The notes beneath the pieces are model-generated. The model had not been told where the DNA came from and did no database searches. It saw only the letters and a program-made list of their open reading frames with translations. A stretch of DNA of 64,000 bases from Curtobacterium sp. MCBD17_035 (GTDB lineage Bacteria; Actinomycetota; Actinomycetes; Actinomycetales; Microbacteriaceae): positions 2,480,001 through 2,544,000 of the forward strand of contig NZ_CP126279.1 in the NCBI RefSeq assembly GCF_003234815.2. Direction: 5' to 3'. Within the stretch, counting starts at the first letter, position 1. Every line of letters begins with the position of its first letter. This document shows, piece by piece, positions 54,519 to 61,941 of this stretch. The position numbers and the translations under genes are program-made.

Positions 54519-55430
54519 CTAGACGACGGGCGGCCGACCGGCGGCGGTCATGCGCGCGATGGTGATGAGGCCGAGCGGTCGGCGGGGGCCGCAGTCGGTG
54601 GACCAGCCCTCGCGGAGACCGGCGAACCACACGAGCAGTCGTCGCGGGTGTCGACGCCACCGGATCAGCTGGACGAGGGCCCAGCTCGCCACGTACACCG
54701 GCTGCAGCACCGCCGGCAGGTTCCGGCGGGCGAGCCACACCCGGTTCCGGGCGTTGAGCCGGTAGTACTCGCGGTGCCGAGCCGGGTCGATCGCGGGGTG
54801 GTTCGCGACGAGGTCCCCCGCGTACCAGGCACGCCGACCGACGCCCCAGACGCGCCAGGCGAGCTCGATGCCCTCGTGCGCGTAGAAGTACACGTCCCCC
54901 CAGCCGCCCGTGGCGCGGAACACCTCGAACGGCAACATCGTCACGCCCTCCCACACGCTGAACACCGGACCGGACCGCTGCGGGTCGCCCTTGCGGATCC
55001 GGGGCACCCAGCGGCGGGGGTTGGACGCCCCGCTCGGGTCGACGACCCGCGGCTGGATGAGTCCGAGCGTCGGATCTCCCTCGAAGGCACGCACGGCGTC
55101 CGCGAGGAACGACGGGGACGGGATCGCGGCGTCGTCGTCGAGGAAGAACACGTAGTCGCCCTCCACGACGGCTGCTCCGGCGTTCCGGCCCGCGGGGATC
55201 CCGACGTTCTCGGCGAGCGCGAGCGGTCGGACGCCCTCGGGCAGGCCGGTGGGGGTCCAGCCGTTGCCGACACACACGACGTCGAGCTCGACGCGCTCCT
55301 GTGCGAGCACGGACTCGAGCCCGCGCCGGAGGTCGTCCGGACGCGTGCCCTGTGTGAGGCTCACCACCGCGACCCGTGGACGGTCACGATGCGGCACCGC
55401 TCGGCGGCGCAGGGTCCCGGGCCCGGTCAC
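54519..55430 (-). CDS. GT2 family glycosyltransferase
   Basis: 303 residues; start overlaps the CDP-alcohol phosphotransferase stop. GT-A fold: VAVVSLTQGTRPDDLRRGLESVL, NVGIPAGRNAGAAVVEGDYVFFLDDDAAIP (DDD metal site), and WGDVYFYAHEGIELAWRVW as the ED-containing acceptor loop. Membrane-associated C-terminal segment WALVQLIRWRRHPRRLLVWFAGL. Adds a sugar to the lipid-linked glycopolymer; sugar unknown. Confidence 0.87.
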   Translation of the reverse strand: MTGPGTLRRRAVPHRDRPRVAVVSLTQGTRPDDLRRGLESVLAQERVELDVVCVGNGWTPTGLPEGVRPLALAENVGIPAGRNAGAAVVEGDYVFFLDDDAAIPSPSFLADAVRAFEGDPTLGLIQPRVVDPSGASNPRRWVPRIRKGDPQRSGPVFSVWEGVTMLPFEVFRATGGWGDVYFYAHEGIELAWRVWGVGRRAWYAGDLVANHPAIDPARHREYYRLNARNRVWLARRNLPAVLQPVYVASWALVQLIRWRRHPRRLLVWFAGLREGWSTDCGPRRPLGLITIARMTAAGRPPVV

Positions 55431-56320
55431 GCCCGCACCCGCTTCGAGGCGATGATCGCGAGGAAGTGCCCGGCGAGCGCCAGGACCGACAGCGGCAGGA
55501 GCGCCCCGACGAGGATCCGGTCCGCCAGCGGGTGCCCCATGACGAGCCCGAGGAGCGCGAACACGAACGCGAGGATGGTGAGCTCGACGGAGTGGTACAG
55601 CCGGTGGAACGGCAGGAACCGCGCGACCTGGCGGAGGGACGCGAGGCGACGGCCGCTCGGCACGGTCGTGTGGTCACGGCGGTCGACCAGTCGATCCAGC
55701 CCCGCGTTCGCCCGCGCCACGTGCACCATGTCGTTGAGCGCCTTGTTGAGCACGATCACGAGCGCCAGTGCGAACCCGATCGTCGTCCACGCGTAGTCGC
55801 CGCCGTGCACGGGCCAGGTCGCGGCTCGGACGCCGAGCGCAGCCGGGATCAGGCCCTCAGTCGTGTAGTGCCCGACCTTGTCGAGGAACACCCCCGCGGG
55901 CGACCGGGTCCCCCGCCACCGGGCGACCTCACCGTCGGAGCAGTCGACGAGCATCTGGAGTTGTCCGAGCACGAGCGCGAGCGCGGCCCCGAGGAGTCCG
56001 GGCACGAGCAACGCGGCCGCCGTGCTCCAGCCGACGAGGATCATGACGCCCGTCACCTGGTTCGCGCTGATCCGGGTGCGCAGCAGGAACCAGGTCAGGT
56101 ACGGGGAGACGTCGCGCAGGTACAGCGACGCCGTCCAGTGTTCCGCATTCGCACGTGAGCGGACCTCGTCGGGCTGCGTCACCGTGCGGAGCTCGGCGAT
56201 GGACCGCGGCCGGTCGTACGCGTGCTCGACGTGGTCGCCGAAGGGGCGGTCCTGGGGCAGCGACTCGTCGTCCGCTCCCGACTCGCCCGGGACGTGCTCG
56301 GGGATCTGGTCGTCGGTCAT
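55427..56320 (-). CDS. CDP-alcohol phosphatidyltransferase family protein with altered fourth Asp
   Basis: 297 residues. Six TM helices after a hydrophilic N-terminal arm (1-70). Signature D126-x2-DG-x2-AR-x8-G-x3-D147 is present (VDCSDGEVARWRG to VFLDKVG), but the fourth Asp of the D-x2-DG-x2-AR-x8-G-x3-D-x3-D motif is His151 (DKVGHY). In characterised members this Asp is the catalytic base. Family enzymes join a CDP-alcohol to another alcohol with release of CMP. Starts 2 bp after the ExoA-like GT2 gene ends, overlaps the next GT2 by 4 bp, and is in an operon for wall polymer synthesis. Confidence 0.85.
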   Translation of the reverse strand: MTDDQIPEHVPGESGADDESLPQDRPFGDHVEHAYDRPRSIAELRTVTQPDEVRSRANAEHWTASLYLRDVSPYLTWFLLRTRISANQVTGVMILVGWSTAAALLVPGLLGAALALVLGQLQMLVDCSDGEVARWRGTRSPAGVFLDKVGHYTTEGLIPAALGVRAATWPVHGGDYAWTTIGFALALVIVLNKALNDMVHVARANAGLDRLVDRRDHTTVPSGRRLASLRQVARFLPFHRLYHSVELTILAFVFALLGLVMGHPLADRILVGALLPLSVLALAGHFLAIIASKRVRA

Positions 56321-56321
56321 G

Positions 56322-57365
56322 TCACCTCCCGGTGTGGGTCGTGAGTTCGGAGGTGCGGGCGAGGAACCCGAGGACGAACCCGATCCCCCACCCGATGTGG
56401 ATGCACGGCAGCACGACGACGAGCCACGCCCGCGTCACCGGGTCACTGCGGCGTGCGACGACCGATGCACCGACCACCACGAACGCCAGGTACGCGCCCG
56501 GGACGACGAACCCGAGCATCGCCCAGGAGAGGGCCGACCGGAGGATCGCCCCGACGACGCCGACGATGCCGGCGATGACACCGCCGGACACCGCCACGAC
56601 CATGACCGGGGGGACGAAGTACCGCAGACCGTTGCCCGTCGGGAAGCGCCGTGCGAGCTCGCCGCGCCACAGACCGGTCGCCACGAACTGCCGCACGAGG
56701 CGACGCAGGCTCGGCCGGGGCCGGTACGTCACCACGAGTTCGGGGGTGAACCACACCGTCCCGCCCGTCATCCGCAGACGACGGTTCAGCTCCCAGTCCT
56801 GGCCGCGCTTGATGCCCTCGTCGAACAGACCGACCTCGACGAGCCGCTCGCGTCGGAACACGCCGAGGTACGCGGTCTCGGCCGGACCGGCCTGACCGCC
56901 CACGTGGTGCGGGGTGCCACCGAGCCCGACCCGGCTGCCGTACGCGAGCGCGACCGCGCGCTCGAACGGGGTGCGTCCCTCGGCCCGCATGATGCCGCCG
57001 ACGTTGTCGGCGCCGGACTCGAGCAGCACGCGGACCGCGACCCGCGTGTACTCCGGCGGCAGCACCGAGTGGGCGTCGACGCGGACGACGACCGGGTGCA
57101 CCGAATGCCGGATGGCGACGTTGAGCCCCGCGGGCGTGGAGCCGGCCGGGTTCGGGACGGCGCGGATGCGGGGATCGGCGCGGCTCATCTCCTCGACCAG
57201 CTCGTTGGTGCCGTCGATGGAGGGGCCGAGCGCCAGGATGATCTCGATCGGTCCGTCGTAGTCCTGGTCGAGCAGGCTCCCGACCGCCGCACGGACCTCG
57301 GTGACCTCGTTGAGGACCGGCATCACGTACGAGACCCCCGGCAGGGGCTGGCCGTCTGGCTGCAT
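56322..57365 (-). CDS. GT2 family glycosyltransferase, ExoA-like, with C-terminal TM helices
   Basis: 347 residues from the ATG at 57365, chosen because the GT-A fold begins at once (VSYVMPVLNEVTEVRAAV) and GAGG lies upstream. VRVDAHSVLPPEY carries the metal site as DAH rather than DxD; GRRERLVEVGLFDEGIKRGQDWELNRRLR is the acceptor/base region. Four C-terminal TM helices (about 245-340). Similar to ExoA of succinoglycan synthesis, a lipid-linked glucosyl transferase. First gene of a three-gene operon. Confidence 0.88.
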   Translation of the reverse strand: MQPDGQPLPGVSYVMPVLNEVTEVRAAVGSLLDQDYDGPIEIILALGPSIDGTNELVEEMSRADPRIRAVPNPAGSTPAGLNVAIRHSVHPVVVRVDAHSVLPPEYTRVAVRVLLESGADNVGGIMRAEGRTPFERAVALAYGSRVGLGGTPHHVGGQAGPAETAYLGVFRRERLVEVGLFDEGIKRGQDWELNRRLRMTGGTVWFTPELVVTYRPRPSLRRLVRQFVATGLWRGELARRFPTGNGLRYFVPPVMVVAVSGGVIAGIVGVVGAILRSALSWAMLGFVVPGAYLAFVVVGASVVARRSDPVTRAWLVVVLPCIHIGWGIGFVLGFLARTSELTTHTGR

Positions 57366-57484
57366 TCGATCAGTACCTCGTGGTCCTCGCGGAACGGAGC
57401 CGTGGCCCATCGGGGACCGCCCCGTAGAGCGTGCACGAGCCTAGCAGCGCCGTCGACCGCGCCCCTGCGCCCGGCCGGGATGGC

Positions 57485-57525
57485 GGGAGGCCCGGCCCAC
57501 CTCGTCGAGGTGGGCCGGGCCTCCC
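57485..57525. terminator. perfect 18-bp stem hairpin between htrA and the GT2 operon
   Basis: GGGAGGCCCGGCCCACCT, loop CGTCG, then its exact complement. It lies 17 bp past the htrA stop and 120 bp before the GT2 start, both minus strand, so it ends the htrA transcript. No T-tract. Confidence 0.7.
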
Positions 57526-57541
57526 GGTCGGCCGCCCGGCG

Positions 57542-59353
57542 TCAGCTGGCCTTGTAGGTGCCCAGCGTGACGTCGGCGGTGTGGCTCTGCCCGTTCCGGA
57601 CGTACGTGACCGTGGTCTTCGCACCGCCCGCGAGGTACCGCACCTGTGCGGTGAGGTCGGTACCGTCGGTGACCTGGACGCCACCGAGCGCCGTCACGAC
57701 GTCGCCCTTCTGCAGCCCGGCCGACGCCGCGGCGCCACCGCTCGTCACCGACTTGATGACCGCGCCCACCTGCGTGGCGCTCGTGTCGTCGGTCGCGTCG
57801 CCGACCGTGGCGCCGAGGAGACCGTGGCTGGCGGAACCGCTGTCGATGATCTCGCCCGCGACGCGCTTGGCGAGGTTCGCCGGGATGGCGAAGCCGACGC
57901 CGATGCTGCCCGACTGGGAGTCGGACGACGACGAGGAGCTGCCCGCGCTCGCGATCGCGACGTTGATCCCGATGAGACGCCCCTTGGAGTCGAGCAGCGC
58001 ACCACCCGAGTTGCCCGGGTTGATCGCCGCGTCGGTCTGGATCACGGGCAGCGACACGACGTCCGACGTGGACGCGCTGCCGTTGTCGCCGTTGCCCCAG
58101 AAGTCGTACGGGCCCTGGCCGTTGTTGCCGCCGCCGTCGTTCGAGTCACCGGAACCGCTGCTCGGCGCGCTCGACGTGACCTGGATGCTCCGGTTCAGGG
58201 TCGAGACGATGCCGTCGGTGACGGTGTTCGACAGCCCGAGCGGCGCGCCGATCGCCACGGCGGTGTCGCCGACGTTGAGCTTCTCCGAGTTGGCGAAGTC
58301 CATCGGGGTCAGGCCGCTCGCGTCGATCTTGACGACCGCCAGGTCGACCGTGGGGTCGGTGCCGACGAGCGTGCCCTTGTAGATCTTGCCGTCCGAGGTC
58401 GTGACCTGGATCGTGCCCTTCGAGCTGTCACCGTCGAGCGTCACCACGTGGGTGTTCGTGACGATGTAGCCGTCCTTGTCGAGCACGACGCCGGATCCGG
58501 TGCCGGCCTCGCCGCCCGCGGTCACGTTGATGGTGACGACCGAGGGCGTGGCCTTCGCCGCGACCGCGGTGACCACGGTCGCGGAGTTGTAGTCGTTCAC
58601 CGTGAGGTGCCCGTTCGAGGTGGTGCCCGACGAGGTCGTCGTGGTCGTCCCGCCGTCGTGGTCGGCCACCGCCCACACGGTGGCCCCGCCCAGCCCGCCG
58701 ATGATCGCGCCGATGACGAGCATCCCGATGAGCGGCAACGCGCCACGACGTCGGGCGTCGCGCGGCTGACCGCTGTCGCCGCCCTCGAAGTACGTCCCGT
58801 TCCGCCGGTCGGCGCCGTCCACGTCGCCGAACGCGCTCGTCGGCGCCTGCGAGGAACCCGGAGCGGTGGTCTGGTGCGCACCCGGTCCGTAGCCGATCGG
58901 GTGTCCGTACTGGTCGGTCGCTCCTTGGCCGCCGGCGGACGGAACGCCGTACGCCGAGCCGCCGTGCGACTGCCCGTAGGGCGACTGCTGGCCGTACTGG
59001 CCGCCCTCCTGGTGGCCCTGACCGTACTGACCGTACTGGCCGCTGTCCTGGCCCTGCTGGCCGTACTGCCCCTGCTGGCCGTACTGCCCCTGACCGTACT
59101 GCCCCTGCTGGCCGTACTGCCCCTGGCCGCCGTACTGCCCGGAGTGGCCCTGATCGCCGTAGCGACCCTGCTCGCCCGAGGGGCCCTGGCCGCCCGCGTC
59201 GCGGGGGTAGGGGGCCGTGAAGCGATCGGTCTGCTGCGCGTCCTGCGCGCGACCGTCGGAGCCGTACCCCGGCAGTCGCTCGCCGTACCGCGGCTGGTCC
59301 GCGTCCCCCGTGTCGGCCCCGGTCGTGCGGGCCTCGTCGTCGTCGGCCGTCAT
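57542..59353 (-). CDS. HtrA/DegP-type serine protease with PDZ domain
   Basis: 603 residues from the ATG at 59353, preceded by GGAG; the frame is open further up but is low quality. N-terminal 200 residues are cytoplasmic and disordered, with QGQYGQQ repeats (about 77-125); TM at 205-231; trypsin-like domain with His302 (TNTHVV), Asp337 (PTVDLAVVK) and Ser449 (NPGNSGG); PDZ at about 510-595. Fits extracytoplasmic protein quality control. The protease domain carries a Ser/Gly/Asn insert at 393-430. A TATGCT at 59538-59543 (minus strand) could be a distal -10. Confidence 0.92.
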   Translation of the reverse strand: MTADDDEARTTGADTGDADQPRYGERLPGYGSDGRAQDAQQTDRFTAPYPRDAGGQGPSGEQGRYGDQGHSGQYGGQGQYGQQGQYGQGQYGQQGQYGQQGQDSGQYGQYGQGHQEGGQYGQQSPYGQSHGGSAYGVPSAGGQGATDQYGHPIGYGPGAHQTTAPGSSQAPTSAFGDVDGADRRNGTYFEGGDSGQPRDARRRGALPLIGMLVIGAIIGGLGGATVWAVADHDGGTTTTTSSGTTSNGHLTVNDYNSATVVTAVAAKATPSVVTINVTAGGEAGTGSGVVLDKDGYIVTNTHVVTLDGDSSKGTIQVTTSDGKIYKGTLVGTDPTVDLAVVKIDASGLTPMDFANSEKLNVGDTAVAIGAPLGLSNTVTDGIVSTLNRSIQVTSSAPSSGSGDSNDGGGNNGQGPYDFWGNGDNGSASTSDVVSLPVIQTDAAINPGNSGGALLDSKGRLIGINVAIASAGSSSSSSDSQSGSIGVGFAIPANLAKRVAGEIIDSGSASHGLLGATVGDATDDTSATQVGAVIKSVTSGGAAASAGLQKGDVVTALGGVQVTDGTDLTAQVRYLAGGAKTTVTYVRNGQSHTADVTLGTYKAS

Positions 59354-59537
59354 CGGCGTGCTCCAGTTCTCATCGCGGTCGGCTCGTCGGCGCCCCGCTC
59401 CATGGCGGCCGCTCGACGGTCGTCGTTCCCGGTCGGGGTGGTGTCGGTCATGCTCGGCGTGCTCCCTTCCAGCGCAGAGCAGTCTCGCCCACCCACCTGA
59501 ACGGTCGTCCTGCCACCCCTGGCAGGACCCTAGGTCG

Positions 59538-59543
59538 AGCATA
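59538..59543 (-). promoter_or_regulatory. possible -10 element (TATGCT) of htrA
   Basis: The best -10-like hexamer in the 290-bp htrA/aminotransferase gap on the minus strand; it would leave a leader of about 180 nt. Confidence 0.3.
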
Positions 59544-59608
59544 AGCACCACCTGAACGTCGTGGTCGTCACGCCCGGACACATCGGTCGCCGGGTGCGCC
59601 GCGGCCGT

Positions 59609-59614
59609 TAGGTT
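59609..59614 (+). promoter_or_regulatory. -10 element (TAGGTT) of the aminotransferase gene
   Basis: TAGGTT 29 nt before the ATG, leaving a short leader with GGGAGCAG as ribosome site. Confidence 0.45.
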
Positions 59615-59643
59615 GGACCGACCAGCCCAGAGACGGGAGCAGC

Positions 59644-60849
59644 ATGCGAACCACCGGACCCTGGCTCCGCGCCGCCGAGGGAGCGATGCTGCTCGCCCCG
59701 GACGGACGACCCGCCCCGACCGTGTTCGCCGAGATGAGCGCGCTCGCGGCGGCCACCGGCGCCATCAACCTGGGCCAGGGGTTCCCGGACCAGGACGGGC
59801 CTGCCGCGGTGGTCGAGGCCGCGGCCGCCGCCGTGCTCGCCGGGGTCAACCAGTACCCGCCGGGCCGCGGCATCCCGGACCTCCGCGCCGCCATCGCCGA
59901 GCACCAGCGGCGGTTCCACGGGATCGACCTCGACCCGGAGCGCGAGGTCCTCGTGACGGCCGGGGCCACCGAGGCGCTCGCGGCCACCCTGCTCGCCCTC
60001 GTCGACACCGGGGACGAGGTCGTCACCTTCGAGCCGTTCTACGACGCGTACGGCGCGCTCATCCGCCTCGCGGGCGGGACGCACGTCACCGTCCCCCTGG
60101 TCGCACCGGACTTCCTGCCCGACGAGGCCGCACTCCGCGCCGCGGTCACCGACCGGACCCGGGTGATCCTCGTCAACACGCCGCACAACCCCACCGGTCG
60201 GGTCCTGCCGCGCGAGGTCCTCGCGACCATCGTGGAACTCGCCGAGCGGCACGACGCGGTGATCCTCACCGACGAGGTCTACGAGCACCTCACGTTCGGC
60301 GTCCCGCACGTCCCCATCGCGACCCTGCCCGGCGCCTGGGAACGCACCGTCACGGTCTCGAGCGCCGGCAAGACCTTCAGCACCACCGGGTGGAAGATCG
60401 GCTGGTTGAGCGGCCCGGCCGCGCTCGTGGACGCGGCGCTCGCGGTCAAGCAGTTCCTCACCTTCGTGAACGGCGCGCCGTTCCAACCCGCGGTGGCGGT
60501 CGGCCTCCGGTTGCCGGACGCCGTGTTCCAGGGCGTGGCCGACGACCTGCGCGTCAAGCGCGACCTGCTGGCGGCCGGCCTCACCGCCGCCGGCTTCGAC
60601 GTCATGCTGCCGGACGCCACGTACTTCGTCATCGCGGACGCGGCCCCCCTCGGCGCTCCGGACGCCCGCGCGCTCTGCCTGGACCTCCCGCGCCTCGCCG
60701 GGGTCGTCGGAGTGCCCGTGACCGCATTCGTCCGACCCGACCACGCGGCCGGCTACCGCTCCCTCGTCCGCTTCGCCTTCTGCAAGCGCCGCGAGGTGCT
60801 CGAGGAGGCCGCCGGCCGGCTCGCGGCACTCCGCGCTACCGCGGTGTGA
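59644..60849 (+). CDS. class I/II PLP aminotransferase (kynurenine/glutamine transaminase K-like)
   Basis: 401 residues. Fold-type I: INLGQGFPDQDGP, NQYPPGRGIPDLRAAIAEH, LVTAGATEALAATLLALVD, NTPHNPTGRV, DEVYEH, and SSAGKTFSTTGWKIGW with PLP Lys243. The GQGFPD start and SxGKTFxxTGWKxGW are shared by kynurenine aminotransferase/glutamine transaminase K and succinyl-DAP aminotransferase (DapC). Its 3' end overlaps, by 14 bp and tail to tail, the nitrilase/omega-amidase gene. That pairing favours the transaminase-omega-amidase reading. Confidence 0.88.
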   Translation: MRTTGPWLRAAEGAMLLAPDGRPAPTVFAEMSALAAATGAINLGQGFPDQDGPAAVVEAAAAAVLAGVNQYPPGRGIPDLRAAIAEHQRRFHGIDLDPEREVLVTAGATEALAATLLALVDTGDEVVTFEPFYDAYGALIRLAGGTHVTVPLVAPDFLPDEAALRAAVTDRTRVILVNTPHNPTGRVLPREVLATIVELAERHDAVILTDEVYEHLTFGVPHVPIATLPGAWERTVTVSSAGKTFSTTGWKIGWLSGPAALVDAALAVKQFLTFVNGAPFQPAVAVGLRLPDAVFQGVADDLRVKRDLLAAGLTAAGFDVMLPDATYFVIADAAPLGAPDARALCLDLPRLAGVVGVPVTAFVRPDHAAGYRSLVRFAFCKRREVLEEAAGRLAALRATAV

Positions 60850-61642
60850 CCGCGTAACGGCGCAACGCCAGCGACGGGTTGACCGCCCGCACGCGTTCGA
60901 CGGTCGCGGTCTCGATCGTCGCGGCCAGGAGGCCCGGATCCGCTCCGAGCCCGGCGACGACGACGCCCGACGGGTCGAGCACCACCGAGTGGCCGACGCC
61001 GACCGGGGGTGTCTGCCCGGCACCGACCACGTACACGGTGTTCTCGATCGCCCGAGCCGCCAGCAGTGTCCGCCAGTGGTGCTCCTTGCCCGGCCCCCGG
61101 ACCCACTCCGCCGGCACGAGCAGGACGTCCGCGCCAGCGACCGCGAGCCGACGGCTGACCTCGGGGAACCGGAGGTCGTAACACGTCTCGACGCCGATCC
61201 GTACGCCGCCGCGCTCGAACACGGGCTCCTGCTCCGGATCCCCCGGCTCGATCCACTCCGACTCCCGAGCGCCGAACGCGTCGTAGAGGTGCACCTTGCG
61301 GTAGGCGAGCACGACGTGACCGTCGGGGCCGACCGCCACGACCGTGTTGCGGAACCGGTCGGCGTCCGTACCGCGTTCGCTCATGCCGGCGACGATGGTG
61401 AGGCCCGTCCTCCTCGCGTGCCGCGCGAGCCCCGAGACGAACGGGCCGTCCAGCGGCTCTGCGGCATCGACGTACGAACGGCCGAGCTCGGGCTCGAAAA
61501 ACGAGCTGTACTCCGGTGCGACGAGGACGTCGGCACCACGGGCGGAGGCGCCGTCCGCCGCCGCACCGATGGTCGCCACGTTCGCGGCGACGTCAGCGAC
61601 CGGCGCGAACTGGGCGACGGCGATGGTCAGGGTGGCGGGCAC
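60836..61642 (-). CDS. carbon-nitrogen hydrolase (nitrilase superfamily, omega-amidase-like)
   Basis: 268 residues from the GTG at 61642, which is 7 nt after a TACGCT -10; GTG at 61648 would be only 1 nt from it and is rejected. Glu-Lys-Cys triad: Glu44 (VAPEYSSF), Lys116 (AYRKVHLYD) and Cys154 (GVETCYDLRFPE). The CYDLRFPE motif is typical of NIT2-type omega-amidases and Nit1/dGSH amidases. Would hydrolyse alpha-ketoglutaramate or ketosuccinamate made by the overlapping transaminase, or repair a similar metabolite. Confidence 0.87.
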   Translation of the reverse strand: MPATLTIAVAQFAPVADVAANVATIGAAADGASARGADVLVAPEYSSFFEPELGRSYVDAAEPLDGPFVSGLARHARRTGLTIVAGMSERGTDADRFRNTVVAVGPDGHVVLAYRKVHLYDAFGARESEWIEPGDPEQEPVFERGGVRIGVETCYDLRFPEVSRRLAVAGADVLLVPAEWVRGPGKEHHWRTLLAARAIENTVYVVGAGQTPPVGVGHSVVLDPSGVVVAGLGADPGLLAATIETATVERVRAVNPSLALRRYAVTPR

Positions 61643-61649
61643 GGTCACG

Positions 61650-61655
61650 AGCGTA
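61650..61655 (-). promoter_or_regulatory. -10 element (TACGCT), leaderless promoter of the omega-amidase
   Basis: TACGCT, CGTGACC (7 nt), GTG. Decides between two in-frame GTG codons. Confidence 0.55.
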
Positions 61656-61753
61656 GACACCGGCCGGGAGGCACGCGACCCCACCGACGCGCCGTGTCTG
61701 CTCCGCCCTCGACCGGGAACGCACCAACGGGGAACACCGGAGCGGGAACGCAG

Positions 61754-61781
61754 AAGGCCCGGTCCTGACGGACCGGGCCTT
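61754..61781. terminator. hairpin after tRNA-fMet
   Basis: AAGGCCCGGTCC, loop TGAC, GGACCGGGCCTT: a perfect 12-bp stem ending 7 nt past the tRNA 3' end on the minus strand. The AA/TT ends give two T residues only. Confidence 0.75.
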
Positions 61782-61788
61782 CATCTTG

Positions 61789-61862
61789 TTGCGGGGGCAG
61801 GATTTGAACCTACGACCTCTGGGTTATGAGCCCAGCGAGCTACCGAACTGCTCCACCCCGCG
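61789..61862 (-). tRNA. initiator tRNA-fMet (anticodon CAU)
   Basis: Acceptor CGCGGGG opposite CCCCGCA has the C1:A72 mismatch diagnostic of initiator tRNA; the anticodon stem CTGGG / CCCAG gives the three G:C pairs; anticodon CAT. T-arm GTAGG-TTCAAAT-CCTGC. CCA not encoded. 74 nt. Confidence 0.96.
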
Positions 61863-61874
61863 GCACGGTTCAGA

Positions 61875-61880
61875 AGCCTA
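61875..61880 (-). promoter_or_regulatory. -10 element (TAGGCT) of tRNA-fMet
   Basis: TAGGCT 12 nt upstream of the mature 5' end on the minus strand. Confidence 0.5.
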
Positions 61881-61941
61881 ACACGACCGCGACGAGGACG
61901 CGAATCGGGGCCGACCGCGCACGCGAGGGCCCCGATCCGGA

